This document shows, one piece after another, positions 58,122-64,000 of a stretch of DNA of 64,000 bases; the first letter of the stretch is position 1; each line of letters begins with the position of its first letter. Below the pieces are notes generated by a model. The model saw only the letters and a list, made by a program, of their open reading frames with translations. It was not told where the DNA came from and made no database searches. Made by a program: the position numbers and the translations under genes. Origin of the DNA: Tetragonia tetragonoides (Eukaryota > Streptophyta > Magnoliopsida > Caryophyllales > Aizoaceae). The stretch covers positions 30,321,501-30,385,500 of the forward strand of contig CM076152.1 in NCBI GenBank assembly GCA_038025085.1, in the 5' to 3' direction.

Positions 58122-59303
58122 TGTAACACCCCCGAATTCGCAACGATTTCCCGGGTACTATCGACGTCGCAATACACGACTCGACACTGCCGAACCGTCA
58201 CAAATCCAAAGGCGTTACTGCAACCTTTTTCTTTAAGGAATAAATGCTAAGCAGAAAGGAGAACTAGGTATCAAAGGAAGCATCTAAAAGAAATTAAACA
58301 TTAATATCAATTTGTCTATCAAGTGATCTTAAGTCCATTAAAGTCTTATTACAACTTTGCCTTCAAGGACACAAACCAAAAATCCCAATAATCCAAATAA
58401 ATCAGAAGACTAGAGAACAAGCCTATAATCAAACTTCAAACTATTCGTCCTCACTCATCAACACCTGCACTTTGGTTTCTGTGACAGAAACAAGGTACAA
58501 AAGAAAAGAGAAGAAACAAAAGAAAAACAAAAATCAGATAAACTGAATAAACATCGTCCATACCCAGTAAAAACACTTTCACAAACCTTACCTGAGTTTT
58601 AGAAGAATCATTGAAATTCATTTGCATGCACAAGTAGTCATACAATCAAGCACACACATACTCAATGTTCAATTACATGCAATTCTTGCTTTAGTGATCA
58701 TTCGAATACAAACAGATAAACAATCTTGATTAGAGTAATAAGAGAGCGAATTGAACAGCGATTACCCATACTGTTCATAGATAGATATAGACATGCCATG
58801 GACTTACTCTAGTGTATACTCACACTATCTCTAATATAATAATCGATACGTAGAGAATTAAACAATGTGGAATGATCCATCCCGAACATACTACGAGTTG
58901 TCCATAAAAGTAACCTGGGAATCACGCATCCCTAGACTATATCAATTAGATAAATCTCGATAGCTCGACTACTCCTAGGGATCCATTAGGAGTCTTATTC
59001 TCATTTATAATTTAATTCACATACTTGCATTAATTGACCTAGTGGTACAACAAGACCACGACATACTACTTTATTTCATGCTCATGATAATGAATAATAA
59101 TAATGACGATAATGACATTAATGCATATTATCAAAATCATGCTTCACATATGTCTAACGAAATTTCGGCAGCACTTCGGCAGTAAATCATGATATCCAAA
59201 AATTACACTTCCAATAAATAATCCATCCAAGTATAATAGGTGCTCATTAGCACTCAATAATAGCCCATTCCAAATAACACGTATATTATATCATAATAAT
59301 ATT

Positions 59304-60668
59304 TTTTTTGGCAATAAAAAGAAATTTTATTAACCAAGATAAACTATTTAAGTACAACTGGTGGCTTTTGACTCAACCAACCAGACTCACATACAAACAT
59401 TGATTTTGCTTAATGCATCAACTATCAGTTGTAGGTGCCTTGGCACCTTCTAGGAAGGGTACAAGGCTCTACATCATCATACTAGGAGCATACAGCAAGC
59501 TACAACTTAGGATAGCTATTAAGCTTGGACAACATTGACTGCCATCTACTGAATAAAGCTCCTCTAATATGCAGTTCACGAACAATTTTTGTGACAACCT
59601 CCTGCTGAGAGTCTCGTTGCTTCTGAAATCGCACATTATTTCTTGCTATCCATATGTGGTATACTGCTGCAGAGAACAAGAAAGTAAGGACACAGATATG
59701 AGGCTTATGGCTTTTGGCTCTGTGTTGCATCCACTCAACTTCCTCTTGCCAGCCAGCAGGGCTTCTCATAACACCATACCATGACAGCAAGTTCGACCAG
59801 ATTTGCTTAGAGTAAGAGCAATTGAAGAACAAATGTTCCATGTTTTCTTCTGCTCCAGAATTGCATAAGGAACAGATCAAGGGAACCTGCAGTCCCCACA
59901 CAGCACACCTCTTTACGGTGTTCAACCTTCCATGTAAAGCCAACCATAGAATGAACCGATGTCTAGGTATTATACCTGGCATAAGGATAATTCTCTTCCA
60001 AGGGACAGGAGGAAGTGCAGGGGAAAGAGATTGATAAGTATTTTTTATACTGAATTTCCCATTATGTGTAAATAGCTTCAGTTTTGCCGCTGCTTCATCT
60101 GCACTACCCAAGTAATCCCTGCTTTCAATGATTTTCCTCACAATCCAGCTAGCTTGTGCTGGGATTGTGGCTGTCAGAACAGAGGAATTCTTCAAGTAAT
60201 AAGAATGTATCCAAATAATCCATAATCTATCTTTTTTCTGAGCAAGAGCCCATAGCATCTTGCAAATTGCAGCTTTGTTCCATTTGTCAATATCAATGAT
60301 ATTCAAACCCCCATATTGAAGGGGTGTACATAACCTGTCCCAAGCAATAAGGGCCCTTTTGGAAGTAGAAGGCTGACCTGTCAATAGAAATGTTCTGCAT
60401 GCTGCAACAACTAGTTTTGTGATCTTCTTTGGCAATAGAAAAATCTGAGACCAATATGTTTGGATCCCAAAGAGCACGCTATTTATTAACTGTAATCTCC
60501 CTCCGTATGTCAAGAACTTAGAAGTCCAACAATTGATTCGAGCCACAATTTTGTCAACCAGTGGCTTGCATTGCATTACTGTCAATTTCTTGGACGACAA
60601 TGGAACACCAAGATACTTAAAGGGAAGTTCACCCCTAGAAACTCCAATAGTTTCAGCAAAATGCTCCT
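59304..60668 (-). mobile_element. LINE-H, 5'-truncated, inside the LTR
   Basis: TATCATAATAATATT at 59289-59303 and 60669-60683 is a perfect 15-bp target duplication. A T tract of about 7 at the left is the 3' end. 1365 bp retained. UTR palindrome CCTTCTAGGAAGG near 59447-59459. Confidence 0.92.
59500..60668 (-). pseudogene. LINE-H reverse transcriptase tail, uninterrupted
   Basis: The frame is open from the truncation point (about 20 codons before Met, GELPFKYLGVPLSSKK) to the stop, 366 codons from MSSKKLTVMQCKPLVDK. It covers the thumb/connection region (FLTYGGRLQLINSVLFGIQT; ALIAWDRLCTPLQYGGLNI) and a C-terminal zf-RVT finger CSLCNSGAEENMEHLFFNC, then VYHIWIARNNVRFQ. It lacks the catalytic fingers/palm and the endonuclease because of 5' truncation, so it cannot be an active enzyme. 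The absence of internal lesions points to a recent insertion. Confidence 0.88.
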
Positions 60669-61319
60669 TATCATAATAATATTAGAAATTCAATATCGCC
60701 ATTCATGCTCAATAATTAGCGCGCATATGAACTAATTAATTAACGAAACTTCATAAACTTATCATACTCAATATAATTCATATTTACAGCGAAGAATATA
60801 TTTCTAATTCTCATAATTAACGACGATATAATTTAATCATGCTTCGCATATTAAATTCACAATAATTTATCAATTAGCACATAACACATCAAAATAGCTT
60901 TGATGGGGCTTTGGAAAGAGGTTGGGACAATCGCTTACCTAAAAAATGCTCACTATGCAGTAGGTAACCTTGCTAGTCACAACGTTCACGCTTGTCCGTT
61001 TGGTCCTAATTAAAAATAATTACCGAGATATAATCAACAAATACAAAAATCCAAATAGTACTGAAACTGTAAAGTAATATTTTTATTAAATTTCTTGTAT
61101 TTCAACCAATATAGGCTTTTGAAAATCCGGATTCGAACTCCAAACGAGCACAGAAAAATAAAAAGAATTATTGAAAAATACTGAAAAAAACGAAATTAAT
61201 TAAAACGAAATTATTAAACGAAACCCTAATCGGTTTTTTGAGTCTAGGCCATGATACACCAAGCATGGTGACCCACGACCTAGACCATCACCAAGACCAC
61301 CACCCACCGACCACCATGG

Positions 61320-61718
61320 TCGGCGGTGGCTCGCTGGAGCATCGGCGACGGAGTAGAGAGAAAGCGAGAGAAATCGCGAGAGAGAGGGAGAGAAGAATTG
61401 CGAGAGAGAGAGAGATAGTGCGACTGAGAGAGGGAGGAGCGACGGGGAGGACCCCGCCATGTCGGCCACTCGCCGGCGACCACCCAGGTGCGGCCTGGTG
61501 GCGCTGCGGTGAAGCGACAGTCGCAGCTCAGCAAAACAAGGGTGGGGGAAAACAGAGCACGGGGAGAGCGAGAAGGGAAGAGAGAGAGAGGAATAGAGGG
61601 AGGAGAGAGGCTTCTCCGGCGACATGCGGCGGCAGCAAGGGAGGAGAGAGAGTGTGTGTGTGCGTGAGGCCGAGAGAGAGAGAGTTGGGTGAGGAAGAGA
61701 GAGAGGAGAGAGAGTGCC

Positions 61719-61764
<46 letters not shown>

Positions 61765-61765
61765 T
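61320..61765. repeat. GA-rich zone with (GA)n at 61721-61761
   Basis: Long purine-rich stretch of GAGAGA words inside the LTR (CT-rich in the element's sense), just downstream of its TATA box, so probably the 5' leader of the transcript. Open frames of 141-198 codons in both strands follow from the low complexity. Confidence 0.75.
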
Positions 61766-61816
61766 TGTGAGGTTTTGGCTAAGTTTTTGCAAACTGATCA
61801 ACTGGCCCACCTCATA

Positions 61817-61825
61817 GCTTATATA
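61817..61825 (-). promoter_or_regulatory. Candidate TATA box of the chromovirus LTR
   Basis: TATATAAGC on the minus strand within ACCTATATAAGCTATGAGG, about 340 bp into the LTR and just before the CT-rich leader. The position suits the U3/R boundary. Confidence 0.5.
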
Positions 61826-62152
61826 GGTACCTAGTCAATGAAAGTCAAAACCTACTAAACATAGCTAGGATTAATTTTCGAATTTAGTTGCTAAGTAAAA
61901 ACAATTAAAACCAATTAAATGCTAATTAAAACTAATTAAAACAATATGAATAAACCTTATTCATATACAAACCCATTTTAATTAAATCCCTCAATTTGAT
62001 ACCTATAAATCACGAAATTCCCATAGTAATAATTAAAATTATTATGGCTTAATTTGATTAATCGAATCGTTATATAAATATACGATTTAAATCTCCGAAA
62101 CTATTTATAAATGAATTATAAATCGATATTATAATTATAGAAAATATTGGGG

Positions 62153-62430
62153 TCTCACATTCTACCCTGCTTAAAAGAAGTTTCGTCCCGAAACTTGAAC
62201 ATGAAGTAATCACTTCTCAACGACGAAACGAGTTTACCCATACGAAGGTATAAAACGATTTTAGGACAATGACAATGCAATGCGTGTACTACGGTTGTGA
62301 TCTATGTCGATTAGCAATGCAACATGCAACGCTAGAACATGCAACTCGTGCAATGCGGTAAACAAAACACGAAATTACTAGGTGTGACATTCTATCCTCC
62401 TTAATAAGGGTTTCGTCCCGAAACTTAAAT
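62153..62430. repeat. Duplicated LTR/PPT boundary, 230 bp apart
   Basis: ACATTCTACCCTGCTTAAAA, then TTTCGTCCCGAAACTT at 62181, recurs as ACATTCTATCCTCCTTAATA, then TTTCGTCCCGAAACTT at 62411. Either could be the functional boundary. Confidence 0.7.
62160..62175 (-). promoter_or_regulatory. Candidate polypurine tract next to the LTR
   Basis: Minus strand AAGCAGGGTAGAA directly precedes the LTR start TGTGAGACCCC. It is interrupted by pyrimidines. A more purine-rich twin (AAGGAGGATAGAAT) is at about 62389-62404. Confidence 0.45.
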
Positions 62431-62481
62431 GGAATTAGTACCTTCGATAAAGAGTTATGGGTACTTCTCACGCATCATAGA

Positions 62482-64000
62482 TTAAGCTTCCCATGTTGCC
62501 TCTTCTTGACCATGACGGGGCCAAATAAATTTCACAATCGGAATAGTCTTTGTACGAGTCGAGTGCTCTTTGCGGTCAGTGATCTTGTTGGGCGTTCTTC
62601 ATACGTCAAACTCTCATCCAGTTCGATCGTTTCAGGTTGAACGACATGAGTTGGATCATGTACGTATCGTTTCAATTGAGAGACATGAAACACATTGTGG
62701 ACTTTTTCAAGTTCCACAGGCAAAGGTAAATCATAAGCAACCTCGCCAATCCTTTAGGATCTCGTAAGGTCCAATGTAACGAGGACTCAATTTCCCCTTA
62801 CGAGCAAAATGCATAACGCCCTTGGTAGAAGATACTAGTAAAAGTATCTTGCTTCCCACCTCAAATTCTCCAGGTCTACGACCTCTATCTGCATACGATT
62901 TCTGGCGATCTTGTGCACTTCGCATCTTCGTTTGAATCACCTTTACAATTTCGACAGTCTGCTGGATCATGTCAGGACCTAAAACTGCAGTCTCGCTAAT
63001 GTCGTTCCAACATACAGGCAATCTACACTTCCTACCATACAAAGCTTCATATGGTGCTCGATTGATGCTCGAATGATAGCTATTGTTGTAAGAAAATTCG
63101 ATCAATGGAATGTGTTTATCCCACGAACCTTGATATTCGAGGGCACACACTCGAAGCATATCCTCTAAAGTCTGGATTGTTTTTTCCGTCTAACCATCTG
63201 TTGCACGATGAAAAGAGGTACTAAACTTTAATTTGCTTCCAAAAGCTTCTTGTAATTTCTGCCAGAAGTGAGAGAGAAATCTCGAGTCTCTATCAGAAAC
63301 AATATCTTCAGGTACACCATGAAGTCTCATGACTTCCTTGACATACGCATCAGCCAGTTTCTCCATTTCCCATGTGTTGTGCATAAGGATGAATCTCGCG
63401 ACCTTCATCAAACGATCTACAACCACCCATATGGCGTTCTTCTTCTTCTGTGTCAAAGGTAAACCCATGACAAAATCCATAGAAATATAATTCCATTTTC
63501 GAAGTAGGAACTTTCAGTGATTATACCATTCCACCGGTCTTTTGTGCTCGATCTTGACCTTTTGACATGTCAAACATTTCGCCACGAACTCAGCGACTTC
63601 TTGTTTCATTCCCTTCCACCAGAACACTTGGCGAAGATCTTTGTAAAGCTTGTCTCCACCAGGATGCACAGAATACGGCGTATTATGAGCTTCACCCAGA
63701 ATTTGACTTTTGATAACTGGGTCATTGGGTACGCAAACACGTTCTCAAAATCTCAAAATTCCATCTTGGCCTAAAGTGAAGTCTTCGGACCTACCCTCGT
63801 CTTTGTGGTTTAGAATCCGCTGAAAATCCTCATCACCACTCTGTCTATCTTTGATCTCCTCTAGCAACGTTGGTCGAACAGTCATATGTGCTAAGGTACG
63901 TTGAACGTCACCTTGAAACACAATCTCCACCTCGAGACTTTGTAAGTCACATATGACTTCCTTAGGAAGCACTAAAGCAGTGTTTAAGGTATGTCGAGTC
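62482..64000 (-). pseudogene. Chromovirus polyprotein: integrase and chromodomain, partial
   Basis: Read from the right edge: spacer LPKEVICDLQSLEVEIVF ... DGILRF; TGA; integrase zinc finger with HNTPYSVHPGGDKLYKDL and CLTCQK; TGA after EWYNH; core MDFVMGLPL, WVVVDRLMKVARF (first Asp), IVSDRDSRFLSHFW (second Asp), HRATDG/TEKTIQTLEDM, where TAG replaces Gln just before the Glu region; then IEFSYNNSYHSSI, PYEALYGRKCR, KLSPRYIGPYEIL; frameshift; HNVFHVSQLKRYVHDP; frameshift; a chromodomain-like end WPRHGQEEATWEA and stop. Known role: integration of cDNA with chromatin targeting. At least three nonsense and two frameshift lesions show it is dead. Confidence 0.88.

Larger units (their letters stand above)
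58122..62159 (-). repeat. 3' LTR of the chromovirus
   Basis: From TGTAACACCCC to GGGGTCTCACA (TG...CA). About 4.04 kb, of which about 1.38 kb is the nested LINE-H and its extra target duplication, leaving about 2.65 kb, close to the solo LTR at 19970. It contains a GA-rich zone and a TATA box. A second candidate internal boundary lies 230 bp further right (see 62388). Confidence 0.75.
58122..64000 (-). mobile_element. Ty3/Gypsy chromovirus (Tekay/Del-like), partial
   Basis: The element reads right to left. Its 3' LTR (58122-62159) begins TGTAACACCCCC as written and is followed by the pol end: RNase H-integrase spacer, HHCC finger, integrase core and chromodomain-like tail. The preceding 5 bases GTCGT are the expected left target duplication; the other end is off the window. 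Gag, protease, RT and the 5' LTR are not seen. Confidence 0.85.

Noticed and set aside
61238..61834. Long open frames on both strands in the GA-rich LTR zone
   Set aside because: They arise from GAGAGA low complexity, overlap each other in opposite strands and encode Arg/Glu or Ser/Leu runs without any domain.

Overview
Type of DNA. The window is repeat-dense nuclear DNA of a flowering plant, most likely a eudicot. I see no complete host gene. The evidence is L1-type LINEs whose ORF1 carries a DUF4283-like domain and a zinc knuckle, FAR1-type MULE transposase exons, a Tekay/Del-like chromovirus, Helitrons ending in CTAGT, Tourist- and Stowaway-type MITEs and a tRNA-derived SINE. A more precise taxon is not supported.

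Layout. (1) 1-3.35 kb: a possible small ORF at the left edge, then two adjoining TAA-flanked MITEs. The second MITE is split by a TIR element that itself holds a non-autonomous hAT, a SINE and another TIR element. (2) 3.35-24.9 kb: remains of a MuDR-like element. A plant-mobile-domain-like gene (+) and a FAR1-like transposase gene (-) converge on each other, and their non-coding parts carry arrays of a G-rich motif. Two Helitrons (8.7-13.5 kb) and a hAT (14.1-24.1 kb, perfect 8-bp TSD) sit inside it. The hAT contains a LINE, the LINE contains a non-autonomous LTR retrotransposon, next to that sits a Gypsy-type solo LTR, and the solo LTR contains a MITE. Every level of this stack has readable target duplications. 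(3) 24.92-53.03 kb: a roughly 0.6-kb Tourist-like MITE inflated by LINEs. LINE-B (11-bp TSD) is split by LINE-E (16-bp TSD), which is split by LINE-D (about 17-bp TSD). An 11.93-kb block of this pile (26436-38360) was then duplicated in tandem (38361-50292), creating a chimeric ORF at the junction. (4) 53.0-55.0 kb: low-information DNA with no recognised gene. (5) 55.0-64.0 kb: LINE-G, interrupted by a Ty3/Gypsy chromovirus on the minus strand. Its long 3' LTR holds a young LINE fragment (LINE-H), and its defective integrase/chromodomain region runs off the right edge.

How the parts relate. The genes seen are transposon genes, nearly all broken. The best preserved are LINE-E ORF1 (508 aa), LINE-D ORF1 in copy 1 (523 aa), the uninterrupted 547-aa RT stretch of LINE-E copy 1 and the 366-aa RT tail of LINE-H. 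In three distinct LINE families ORF1 and ORF2 overlap by ATGA, which suggests translational coupling. I do not see a new defence or host system. The most unusual content is structural: the nesting chain, the tandem duplication with its chimeric ORF, a palindromic 5' end of one LINE, and the shared G-rich intron arrays of the MuDR-like element.
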